DNA of 25,439 bases from positions 1 to 25,439 of the forward strand of contig JACKIN010000024.1 in NCBI GenBank assembly GCA_020638495.1, read 5' to 3'. The position numbers were made by a program, and so were the translations under genes. Below are positions 15,309-22,839 of the stretch, piece after piece; the first letter of the stretch is position 1, and each line of letters begins with the position of its first letter. The DNA is from Geminicoccaceae bacterium (lineage in GTDB: Bacteria; Pseudomonadota; Alphaproteobacteria; Geminicoccales; Geminicoccaceae). The notes beneath the pieces are model-generated. The model saw only the letters and a program-made list of their open reading frames with translations, did no database searches and was not told where the DNA came from.

Positions 15309-16823
15309 ATGCCAGGAAAGGGCCCAAGAGAGGGCAGTGAGGCCGTCACCCTCGGCCTCGATATCGGCACCACCTCGACCATCGGCGTGCTCGCTGCGAC
15401 CGATGGCCGGATCCTCGCCACCGCCACCCGCCCGGCGACGCTCCGCTCGCCGCGGCCGGGCTGGGCCGAGGCCGATCCCCTGGAATGGTGGCGAAACGTC
15501 CAGGCGCTGGTGCCGGAGCTCTTCGCCGCGGCCGGCATCGGGGCCTCGGCCATCGCCGGCATCGGCGTCGCCGGCATGCTGCCGGCCGTCGTCCTGCTCG
15601 ACGGCGCGGGCAGGGTGCTGCGCCCGTCGATCCAGCAGAGCGACGGCCGCACCGGCGCGGAGGTGGAAGCCATGCGCCGCGAGCTGGACGAGGCCGCCTT
15701 CACCGCGCGCACCGGCAACGGCATCAACCAGCAGCTCGTCGGCACGAAGCTCCGCTGGCTGGAGCGCCACGAGCCCGAGGTCATGGCCCGGGCCGCCACC
15801 GTCATGGGCGCCTACGACTTCATCAACCTCCGCCTGACCGGCGAGCGCACGGTCGAGCGCAACTGGGCGCTCGAAGCCGGCTTCGTCGATCTCGCCACGG
15901 GCGAGGCGGCCGCCGACCTCCTCGCCTTCGCCCATCTCGACCCGGCCCGCCTGCCGCGCGTCGCCCCGGGCGAGGCGGTGATCGGCGCCGTGACCGCCGA
16001 AGCCGCGGCGCTCACCGGCCTCGCCGCCGGCACGCCGGTCGTCGCCGGGGCCGCCGACCACATCGCCTCGGCCTTCGTCGCCGGCATCGTCAGGCCAGGC
16101 GACGTGCTGCTCAAGTTCGGCGGGGCCGGCGACATCATGCTCGCCGCCGATGCCCCAAGGCCCGATCCCCGCCTCTTCCTCGACTACCACATCGTCCCCG
16201 GCCGCTTCATGCCGAACGGCTGCATGGCGGCCTCGGGCTCGCTGCTCAACTGGCTCGTGCGCGAGTTCGCCGGCGGCCGCGACCATGCCGCCCTCGACAC
16301 GCTGGCGGCTTCCGTCCCGCCCGGCGCCGACGGGCTCGTCCTCCTCCCCTACGTGCTCGGCGAGAAGACCCCGATCCACGATCCCGCCGCCCGCGGCACG
16401 CTGGTCGGGCTCGGCCTCCACCACCGCATCGACCACCTCTGGCGCGCCGCCCTGGAGGCCGTCGTCATGGGCTTTCGCCACCACATCGAGGTGGCCAGGG
16501 AGATCGGCCACCCGGTCGAGCGCCTCGTCGCCAGCGACGGCGGCTCGAGGAGCGCTCTCTGGATGCAGATCGCCGCCGACGCCCTGCAGCTCCCGGTGAC
16601 CACGCTCGACGGCCATCCCGGCTCCTGCCTCGGTGCCGCCTGGGTCGCCGCCATGGGCACCGGGGCCGCCGACGACTGGTCCGCCATCGCCCGCTTCACC
16701 CGCCCGGCCGCCACCTTCGAGCCGGACCCGGCCAATGCCCCGGCCTGTGACCACCTCTACGGCCTCTACCGAGAAACCTACGATCGCCTGAAGCCGCTCT
16801 ACCCGAAGTTCGCCGCACCTTGA
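15309..16823 (+). CDS. FGGY-family carbohydrate kinase (xylulokinase-like)
   Basis: This 504-residue kinase phosphorylates a sugar or sugar alcohol with ATP in the cytoplasm. The N-terminal actin-like lobe starts with TLGLDIGTTSTIGVL, followed by GWAEADPLEWW and IAGIGVAGMLPAVVLLD. The probable catalytic base is Asp250 in VVAGAADHIASAF. The C-terminal lobe shows LKFGGAGDIM, where many family members have a GTS-type loop, then LPYVLGEKTP and RLVASDGGSRSALWMQI-type motifs. The substrate cannot be named. It follows the BtpA gene by 5 bases and has no clear separate ribosome site, so coupled translation is likely. Pairing with a BtpA protein and a nearby sugar ABC importer suggests one catabolic pathway. 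Confidence 0.92.
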   Translation: MPGKGPREGSEAVTLGLDIGTTSTIGVLAATDGRILATATRPATLRSPRPGWAEADPLEWWRNVQALVPELFAAAGIGASAIAGIGVAGMLPAVVLLDGAGRVLRPSIQQSDGRTGAEVEAMRRELDEAAFTARTGNGINQQLVGTKLRWLERHEPEVMARAATVMGAYDFINLRLTGERTVERNWALEAGFVDLATGEAAADLLAFAHLDPARLPRVAPGEAVIGAVTAEAAALTGLAAGTPVVAGAADHIASAFVAGIVRPGDVLLKFGGAGDIMLAADAPRPDPRLFLDYHIVPGRFMPNGCMAASGSLLNWLVREFAGGRDHAALDTLAASVPPGADGLVLLPYVLGEKTPIHDPAARGTLVGLGLHHRIDHLWRAALEAVVMGFRHHIEVAREIGHPVERLVASDGGSRSALWMQIAADALQLPVTTLDGHPGSCLGAAWVAAMGTGAADDWSAIARFTRPAATFEPDPANAPACDHLYGLYRETYDRLKPLYPKFAAP

Positions 16824-16885
16824 TCGCCGCCTGAACTCGGCAGATACTCCCCCTCCTCTGCGATCGGATCAGGGGAGGGCGGTTC

Positions 16886-18175
16886 ATGCCGATCATCTAC
16901 GTCCACGGCGTCAATGTGCGCTCGCGCGACGGCTTTCTCGCCCTCACCGACTATCTCCGCCGCTACCTCGCCCCGGTCATCGCCGACGACCCCGAGAACG
17001 TGCTGATCGACGACGTCTTCTGGGGCGACAAGGGCGTCAGCTTCGCCTGGGGCGGCCAGTCGCGGCCGCGCTCGCAGCTCATCGGCATGGGTGCCGGCGC
17101 CCGCGAGCTGCAGCCGGTCGAGGGTGCCCTCGCCGCCACCGCCTTCGCTGCCGCCCTCGATCGCGTGCCGGAGCCGCAAGCACCCGCCGCACCCGCCACG
17201 GGCGGCCTCGCCGCCGGCGGGCCGGGCGGAGCCGCACCGCCGTCTGCCAGGGAGCTGCGCCTCAGCCAGCTCTCGCGCGAGGACCTCTCGGACTTCCTCA
17301 CCGCCGCCATCATCGCCGCCGATCCCGAGCCCTCGCCGACGCGCACCGCCCGCATCCTCGCCGCCGACGCCATCGCCATGGATCCCGCCACCGGCGCCGC
17401 GCTCGCCCGGGCCAAGACCCCGGCCAACGAGGTGCGCATGGCCATGGCGCTGCTCCAGGAGCGCGCGCCCACCGAGGGCGGCCTCGCCGGCATGGGCGGC
17501 GGCGGCTTCTGGGCCGATCTCGGCGACCGGGTCTCGGAAGCCACGCGCCGGGCCCTGGGCCTGCCGACCTATGCCGCCTCGGTGGTCGCGGCCGAGCTCA
17601 GGAAGCCGCTCAACGACATGGTCAGCGTCTTCCTCGGCGACGTCATGGTCTACCTGCAGGGCCGGGGCGCCGTGCCGGAGCCGGGCCCGATCCAGCGCCT
17701 CCTCCTGGACAAGCTGAGCACCGCCCAGGCCAACGCCGCGAGCCGGAACGACGAGCCCCTGGTCGTCCTCACCCACAGCATGGGCGGCCAGCTCGTCTGG
17801 GACGCGGTCTCCCACTTCATGCCGCGCACCCCGGCGCTGCGCGACGTGCGCATCGATTTCTGGTGCGCCACGGCGAGCCAGGTCGGCTTCTTCGAGGACG
17901 CCAAGCTCTTCATCGAGCGGGACCCGGCCTACAAGACCGGCCATCCCGTCCCCTTCCCCAAGGCCCAGCTCGGCCACTGGTGGAACGTCTGGGACCACAA
18001 CGACTTCATCAGCTTCACCGCCAAGGGCATCGTCGACGGCGTCGACGACGAGGCCTATTCCAGCGGCATGTCGCTGATCTCCGCCCATGGCGGCTATCTC
18101 GAGCGCCCCAGCTTCTTTCGCCAGTTCGCCCTGAAGCTGGAAGCCGCCAGAGCCAAGGGCTGGAGCCGCCCTTGA
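16886..18175 (+). CDS. alpha/beta serine hydrolase, paired with a caspase-like protein
   Basis: This 429-residue protein opens with MPIIYVHGVNVR, the oxyanion-side HG motif of alpha/beta hydrolases. The nucleophile elbow is LTHSMGGQLVWDA with Ser298. Likely partners are Asp370 or Asp373 in VWDHNDFISF and His401 in ISAHGGYL. The elbow has Thr where the GxSxG consensus has its first Gly. A Pro/Ala/Gly-rich segment at about residues 93-123 interrupts the N-terminal part, and helical sequence of about 170 residues separates it from the elbow, perhaps a lid or regulatory region. No signal peptide is seen. AGGGGAGGG, 7 bases before the ATG, is a strong ribosome site. The stop overlaps the caspase start in TTGA. 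Lipase or esterase activity is inferred; the substrate is unknown. Confidence 0.85.
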   Translation: MPIIYVHGVNVRSRDGFLALTDYLRRYLAPVIADDPENVLIDDVFWGDKGVSFAWGGQSRPRSQLIGMGAGARELQPVEGALAATAFAAALDRVPEPQAPAAPATGGLAAGGPGGAAPPSARELRLSQLSREDLSDFLTAAIIAADPEPSPTRTARILAADAIAMDPATGAALARAKTPANEVRMAMALLQERAPTEGGLAGMGGGGFWADLGDRVSEATRRALGLPTYAASVVAAELRKPLNDMVSVFLGDVMVYLQGRGAVPEPGPIQRLLLDKLSTAQANAASRNDEPLVVLTHSMGGQLVWDAVSHFMPRTPALRDVRIDFWCATASQVGFFEDAKLFIERDPAYKTGHPVPFPKAQLGHWWNVWDHNDFISFTAKGIVDGVDDEAYSSGMSLISAHGGYLERPSFFRQFALKLEAARAKGWSRP

Positions 18176-20334
18176 ACCTCCAGCCGGACCCGGAAACACC
18201 CGGGCTCTGGGTCAATCCCCGCTGGCAGGCGGGCATGCCGGGCAGCTTCGCCGTGGTCATCGGCGTCAGCGCCTACCCCCATCTCGACGGCGGCGCCGAG
18301 CCGGCCGACGACCACGGCCAGGAATGGATCGCCGAAACCCGCTCGCTCGGGCAGCTCTACGTCTCGGCCTCGACCGCGAGGCGCTTCTTCGACTGGCTCG
18401 CCACCGACTACCGCTACGCCAAGGCACCCATCGCCAGATGCTGGCTCCTGCTCTCGCCGACCGTCGCCGAGCGGGCGCACGAGCCGGCCGTCGGCGACCA
18501 TGCCGCCCTGCCCACGCTCGACAACTGTGAAACCGCGCTCAAGGCCTGGCGCAAGGCCATTCGCGACCTGCCCAAGGCCGCCCAGCACGACAGCCGCGCC
18601 TTCTTCTTCTTCAGCGGCCACGGGCTGCAGGTCCATCACGGCAAGCATCTCCTCCTGCCGTCGAGCTATCTCGGCGGCGACGAGCCGAGCTGGGACGAGG
18701 CCATCGGCACCAGCAACCTGCTCTACGGCCTGGAATCGCTGGAGATCCCCGACCGCTTCTACTTCCTCGACGCCTGCCGCAACGACCTGCCGAAGCTCCG
18801 GGCCAAGCGCCCCGAGGGCCAGCGCATCCTCTCCGAGGACGAGGCGGCCCTGGCGTTCTCCGGGACGCGCGCCGGGGCCCTGCTCTTCGCCACCAACAGC
18901 TCGCTCCAGGCCTGGCAGCCGACCGACCCCAAAGACGGCGTCTCGCTCTTCGGCCAGGCCGTCCTCGAGGGCCTCGCCGGCCGGCCCGACATCGAGCTCA
19001 TGCCGCAGGACGACAGGCTCGCCGTGGTCCTGACCAAGCTGCACGGCTTCACCCGCGAGCGCGTGCTGGAGCTGATGAAGCAGCACCAGTCTTTGGCGCT
19101 GCAATCGGTGATGCTCGACGGCCCGCGCGGCGAGGAGACCACCGTCACCGAGCTCGCCCCCGAAGCCGTGGCGGCGTTCCGCCCCCAGCCGGTCCAGCCG
19201 CCACCGCTCATCAGGCCACCCGGGCCAAATGAAGGCGAATTCCGGGGTGGCGGCCCAGGCGGCTTCGGCCCCGCCGGCATGGCCCCGCCGGCCCGCTCGG
19301 CCGCCACCCGCGGCCTCGATCTTCGCCGCATGCGCGCCAAAGTGCTGCTGCACCGCACGGCGCTCGGGCCCGAGCTGGTGCACGGCGCCTGGGCGCGCGA
19401 CTTCGATCGCGGCCACGAGATCTTCGGCAGCGAAAGGGTCACCGACCTCTGGCAGAACGACACCCGCGTGACCACGCTCGCCGGCCGCCAGCGGCTCGGC
19501 CCGGACGACATCGAGCTGCACAGCGTCGCCTATGACGAGAACGCCCGCGTCTACCGGCTGGACGTCACCTTCGACGTCCCCGACCCGCTCGGCTACTGGG
19601 TCGAGGCCGGCGGCGGCATGGAGGGCGAGGAGCGGCACGGCGTCGTCCTGCCGACCGACCCGGCCGGCTCTATGACCTACCGGATCGAGGCCGACATCGA
19701 GCGGATCGACGGCCCGAACCTCTACAGCCGCCGCCTCAGGCGCCTCGACGCCTGGATCGCCCCCACGACCGAGGGACCGGTCGGCGAGGCGGCCCGCCTC
19801 TGGCGCACCTACGCCACCGCCGATGCCGAAACGGCGGCCCTCGAGTTCGAGGCCGGCGCCCTCGGCGACATGGTCCGGGCGAAGCTCGAATCGCCGCTCG
19901 CCGCCACCATCGCCGCACTCGTGCTCCTGCGCGCCGGCCGTCTCGACCTCATCGAGGGCTGGCTGCGGAACCTCTCCGAGTGCTTCCCCACGCTGCCCGA
20001 TGGCGCCGTCCTGTGGACCGAGCAGGTCCTGCGCCAGGAAAAGGACCGCGAAAAAGCCGCCGCCAAGGCCACGCAATCGCTCGTCCGCCTCGTCCAGCGC
20101 GGCCTGCCCGTCACCGCCGAGGCGCTGAGCTACGCCGCGAGCCAGACGGAGCGCCTGCACCGTGCCCGCCGCCTGATCCCCGAAACCCTGATCACCCCCT
20201 TCGACACGCTCCGCGAGCGCCTCGCCGAAGCCCTCGTCGCCTTCCGCCCGAACGGCCTTTTCACCAGCTACGCCGGCTTCGCCAAGGGCGGGGCCCGCAT
20301 CCTGCTCCCTGGCCCGCCTGTCCGGCAAAAGTAA
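18172..20334 (+). CDS. caspase-like (peptidase C14 type) protein with a large unknown C-terminal region
   Basis: This is a probable 720-residue cysteine protease. The caspase fold covers about residues 22-300: FAVVIGVSAYPHLDGG opens it, the catalytic His150 lies in FFFFSGHGLQVHHG, and the catalytic Cys202 lies in FYFLDACRND. GALLFATNSS and SLFGQAVLEGL complete the pattern. A Pro/Gly-rich linker (about 338-381) leads to a C-terminal region of about 340 residues that I do not recognise: first probably beta-rich (VYRLDVTFDVPDPLGYWVEA, MTYRIEADIER), then helical. I chose TTG at 18172, since GGAG lies 6 bases before it and it overlaps the hydrolase stop (TTGA). An ATG at 18235 would still keep the whole caspase fold. 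Bacterial caspase-like proteases often act in immunity or cell death, but that role is not shown here. Confidence 0.85.
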   Translation: MNLQPDPETPGLWVNPRWQAGMPGSFAVVIGVSAYPHLDGGAEPADDHGQEWIAETRSLGQLYVSASTARRFFDWLATDYRYAKAPIARCWLLLSPTVAERAHEPAVGDHAALPTLDNCETALKAWRKAIRDLPKAAQHDSRAFFFFSGHGLQVHHGKHLLLPSSYLGGDEPSWDEAIGTSNLLYGLESLEIPDRFYFLDACRNDLPKLRAKRPEGQRILSEDEAALAFSGTRAGALLFATNSSLQAWQPTDPKDGVSLFGQAVLEGLAGRPDIELMPQDDRLAVVLTKLHGFTRERVLELMKQHQSLALQSVMLDGPRGEETTVTELAPEAVAAFRPQPVQPPPLIRPPGPNEGEFRGGGPGGFGPAGMAPPARSAATRGLDLRRMRAKVLLHRTALGPELVHGAWARDFDRGHEIFGSERVTDLWQNDTRVTTLAGRQRLGPDDIELHSVAYDENARVYRLDVTFDVPDPLGYWVEAGGGMEGEERHGVVLPTDPAGSMTYRIEADIERIDGPNLYSRRLRRLDAWIAPTTEGPVGEAARLWRTYATADAETAALEFEAGALGDMVRAKLESPLAATIAALVLLRAGRLDLIEGWLRNLSECFPTLPDGAVLWTEQVLRQEKDREKAAAKATQSLVRLVQRGLPVTAEALSYAASQTERLHRARRLIPETLITPFDTLRERLAEALVAFRPNGLFTSYAGFAKGGARILLPGPPVRQK

Positions 20335-20358
20335 GGGGGCCGGCGCGAGCCGACCCCC
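20335..20358 (-). terminator. hairpin terminator after the ABC operon, possibly bidirectional
   Basis: GGGGGCCGGC, loop GCGA, GCCGACCCCC form a 10-base-pair stem with one mismatch between the convergent caspase and binding-protein genes. On the minus strand the stem is followed by TTACTTTT, as expected for an intrinsic terminator of the ABC operon. On the plus strand no T-run follows, so any effect on the caspase transcript would be weaker. Confidence 0.65.
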
Positions 20359-20378
20359 CATCGACCGGAAAAGACCGT

Positions 20379-21902
20379 TCAGCCCCTGAACGGCGCCGCC
20401 AGCTCGTCCGTCTGGCTCTGGATCGCCGCCATCGCCTCCTCCGGCGAGCCGGTCTGGCCGACCAGGAGCTTGCCGAGCTCGACCGGGATGACGTTGTTGG
20501 CGATCTCGGCCCAGGACGGCAGGTCCGACGGCTCGGAGCCCATGCGGTTGTTGATCGTCCACTCGACCGCCGGGAAATGCCGCGTGGTGCCGGCACCCGG
20601 CTTCGCCGCCTCCAGCACGCGCGGGTCCTTGAACGCCGAGAGCCGGACCGGCGAGGCGCCGCCGCCGACCGTGGACGAGCGCGCCACCACGTCCTTCGAG
20701 GTCACCCACTGCATGAAGAGCCAGGCCGCGTCCGGGTTCTTCGAGTAGCGCGAGAGGGCGATCGACGACCCACCCTGGTGGCCGATATGCGGGATCTCGT
20801 TGAATCCGGCATCCGCGGGCGAGCGCAGCGCTGCCTCCTCGGGCGGCTTGACCGCCTCCATCAGCCCGGCCACCTTGCTGTCGCCGCCGTCGAGCCCGGG
20901 GAAGAACTCGCCCCAGGAGATGACGTGCCCGGCGAGCCCCTGCGCCATCGACTGCCACTCGCCGTCCCAGGTCCAGGTCTTGGCATCGGGCGGCATGTAC
21001 TCGACCAGCTCGAGCATGAAGTCGAGCCCCTTCATCCCGGCCTCGTCGTTGCCGGAGAACATCCGGTTCCTGTCGAAGATCGACCCGCCATTGGCCCAGA
21101 GCCAGGCCGTCCAGTCGCAATTCAGGCTGTAGTGGCCGGAGCGCAACTGGCCCGTGGTGCCGTAGATGCCGTTGCCGCTCTCGGCCTCGTGCAGCGCCTT
21201 CGTGACCTCCATGAACTGCCCGAGCGTCTCCGGCACCGCCAGGCCGTGCTTGTCGTAGAGGTCCTTCCTGTACATCAGGATGAAGATCGGGATGTCGAAC
21301 GGCACGCCCATGATCGAGCCGTTGGCGGTGGTGATCGCCTTGACCAGCTCCGGCGAGAAATCGTCCCAGTCATAGCCCGGCATCGCCAGCTCGGGCTTCT
21401 CCTCGTAGTACTCGCGCGGGTTGTAGACATCGGGCTGGAAGAGCGCCGACCAGGCCTGGTCCAGATAATAGAGGTCATACGTGCCGAGCTGGCCCTGGGC
21501 GTCCAGCGTCGCCTTGGCCAGCACCTGCTCCAAGGGCACGATCTCGATCTCGACCGTGATCCCCGTCGCCGCCTCGAACTCGCCCTTCAGCTCGGAGGCC
21601 ACCACCGTCGGCGGTGTCGCCTCCGAGGTGTAGCGCACCGTCGTGCCGGCGAACTGCTTGCCCACGTCCTTGAGCCAGGCCATCTGGTCGTCCGGCGTCT
21701 GCGCCATCGCCATGGGCGTGCCGAGATTGGTGAGCCCGCCGAACGGCCGGGCAGAGCCCAGGAACGTCGAGGCGAAGCCCGAGAAGCCGACGCCGGCCAT
21801 GGCCATCCGCCGGAAGAAGGTGCGCCGGCCGATCCGCCGCTGGCCGAACGCCCGCGCCGTATCGGCGATGAACGTCTTTCTGTCGTGGTCGCGAAAGCTC
21901 AT
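20379..21902 (-). CDS. extracellular sugar-binding protein with a Tat signal (ABC importer)
   Basis: This 507-residue protein is a periplasmic solute-binding protein of the family 1 (sugar) type. A long n-region leads to a twin-arginine motif at Arg26-Arg27 (GRRTFFRRMAMAG), a hydrophobic stretch, and a probable cleavage site after Ala67 (PMAMA|QTPDDQ), so export folded by Tat is expected. The mature part has family-like stretches: ELKGEFEAATGITVEIE, YDLYYLDQAW, IMGVPFDIPIFILMYRKDLYD, and ALSRYSKNPDAAWLFMQWV. The ligand is unknown, probably a sugar or polyol. AGGGAGG lies 6 bases before the ATG. It is the last gene of the permease-permease-binding protein operon; its strong ribosome site fits the usual excess of binding protein over permeases. 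Confidence 0.92.
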   Translation of the reverse strand: MSFRDHDRKTFIADTARAFGQRRIGRRTFFRRMAMAGVGFSGFASTFLGSARPFGGLTNLGTPMAMAQTPDDQMAWLKDVGKQFAGTTVRYTSEATPPTVVASELKGEFEAATGITVEIEIVPLEQVLAKATLDAQGQLGTYDLYYLDQAWSALFQPDVYNPREYYEEKPELAMPGYDWDDFSPELVKAITTANGSIMGVPFDIPIFILMYRKDLYDKHGLAVPETLGQFMEVTKALHEAESGNGIYGTTGQLRSGHYSLNCDWTAWLWANGGSIFDRNRMFSGNDEAGMKGLDFMLELVEYMPPDAKTWTWDGEWQSMAQGLAGHVISWGEFFPGLDGGDSKVAGLMEAVKPPEEAALRSPADAGFNEIPHIGHQGGSSIALSRYSKNPDAAWLFMQWVTSKDVVARSSTVGGGASPVRLSAFKDPRVLEAAKPGAGTTRHFPAVEWTINNRMGSEPSDLPSWAEIANNVIPVELGKLLVGQTGSPEEAMAAIQSQTDELAAPFRG

Positions 21903-21957
21903 GGAAGACCTCCCTAAGGTTGAGCCGCGTTTCGCCTACCCCCGCGCCCGGCCCCGC

Positions 21958-22839
21958 TCAGCTCTTCAGGGAGCCGAGGGTGAGGCCGCGCACGAGATGC
22001 TTCTGGACCAGCAGGATGAAGATGAAGCTCGGCACCAGGGCAGCGCTGCCGAGCGCCGTGATCAGCCCCCATTCCGTGCCGGTCGACGTGACGAAGGTGG
22101 TGATCTTCACCGGAATCGTCCGGATGCTCGTGGTGAGCAGGAGCGAGATGAGGAACTCCGTCCAGGAGAAGATGAAGCAGAGCACCGCCGTCGCCGCCAG
22201 CCCGCCCTTGACCAGCGGCAGCACGACCATGCGGAAGACCTGAAACCGCGTGGCGCCGTCCAGCATCGCCGATTCGTCGAGCTCCACCGGCACGTCGTCG
22301 AAGAAGCTCTTCAAGAGCAGCACCGCCAGCGGCAGGTTGATCAGCGTATGCGCCAGGATCAGCCCGAGATGGCTGTCGCGGAGCCCGAGGTCCCGAAAGA
22401 TGAAGAAGAGCGGGATGGCGACGGCGATCGGCGGCAGCATCCGCTGCGCCAGCACGAAGAAAACCACATGGTCCTTGCCCCGCATGGCGAAGCGCGAGAG
22501 CCCGAACGAGGCAAGCGTCGCCAGCACCAGGGCCAGTGCCGTCGAGCCCAGCGCCACGATCACACTGTCCCTGATCGAAGGCAGCGAATAATAGGACGAC
22601 GCCCCGCCCGTCTGCCCGCCGACCCCGCCCTCCAGCGTGATCCTGGACTGCCCGCCAATGGTCACCGCATAGTTCTCGGCCGTGGCCTCGAAATCCACAT
22701 AGACCGGCGGCTGCGCGAAGATCGCCGTGTAGGGCTTGACCGAGGCCAGCACCCACCAGAAGAGCGGAAAGACGAAGACCAGCACCACCAGCCAGGCGGC
22801 GAGGTCGCGGGCGAGCCGACTCGCGGGACTTCCCTGCAT
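21958..22839 (-). CDS. carbohydrate ABC transporter permease (MalG-like)
   Basis: This 293-residue inner-membrane protein is the second permease subunit of a sugar importer. It has about six hydrophobic segments, including WLVVLVFVFPLFWWVLASV near the N-terminus. The cytoplasmic EAA-type loop that docks onto the ATPase reads ELDESAMLDGATRFQVFRMV. Between the first two segments is a glycine-rich periplasmic stretch of about 50 residues (GGVGGQTGG), somewhat longer than I would expect. Its ATG overlaps the upstream permease stop by one base (TGATG), showing coupling. The binding-protein gene follows after about 55 bases. The ATG is a clear choice. Confidence 0.93.
   Translation of the reverse strand: MQGSPASRLARDLAAWLVVLVFVFPLFWWVLASVKPYTAIFAQPPVYVDFEATAENYAVTIGGQSRITLEGGVGGQTGGASSYYSLPSIRDSVIVALGSTALALVLATLASFGLSRFAMRGKDHVVFFVLAQRMLPPIAVAIPLFFIFRDLGLRDSHLGLILAHTLINLPLAVLLLKSFFDDVPVELDESAMLDGATRFQVFRMVVLPLVKGGLAATAVLCFIFSWTEFLISLLLTTSIRTIPVKITTFVTSTGTEWGLITALGSAALVPSFIFILLVQKHLVRGLTLGSLKS

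Noticed and set aside
18094..21120. A 1008-codon minus-strand frame across the caspase gene
   Set aside because: Low-complexity Gly/Arg/Glu/Ala composition and no family motif; the plus strand encodes the clear caspase dyad and the minus-strand binding protein uses another frame.
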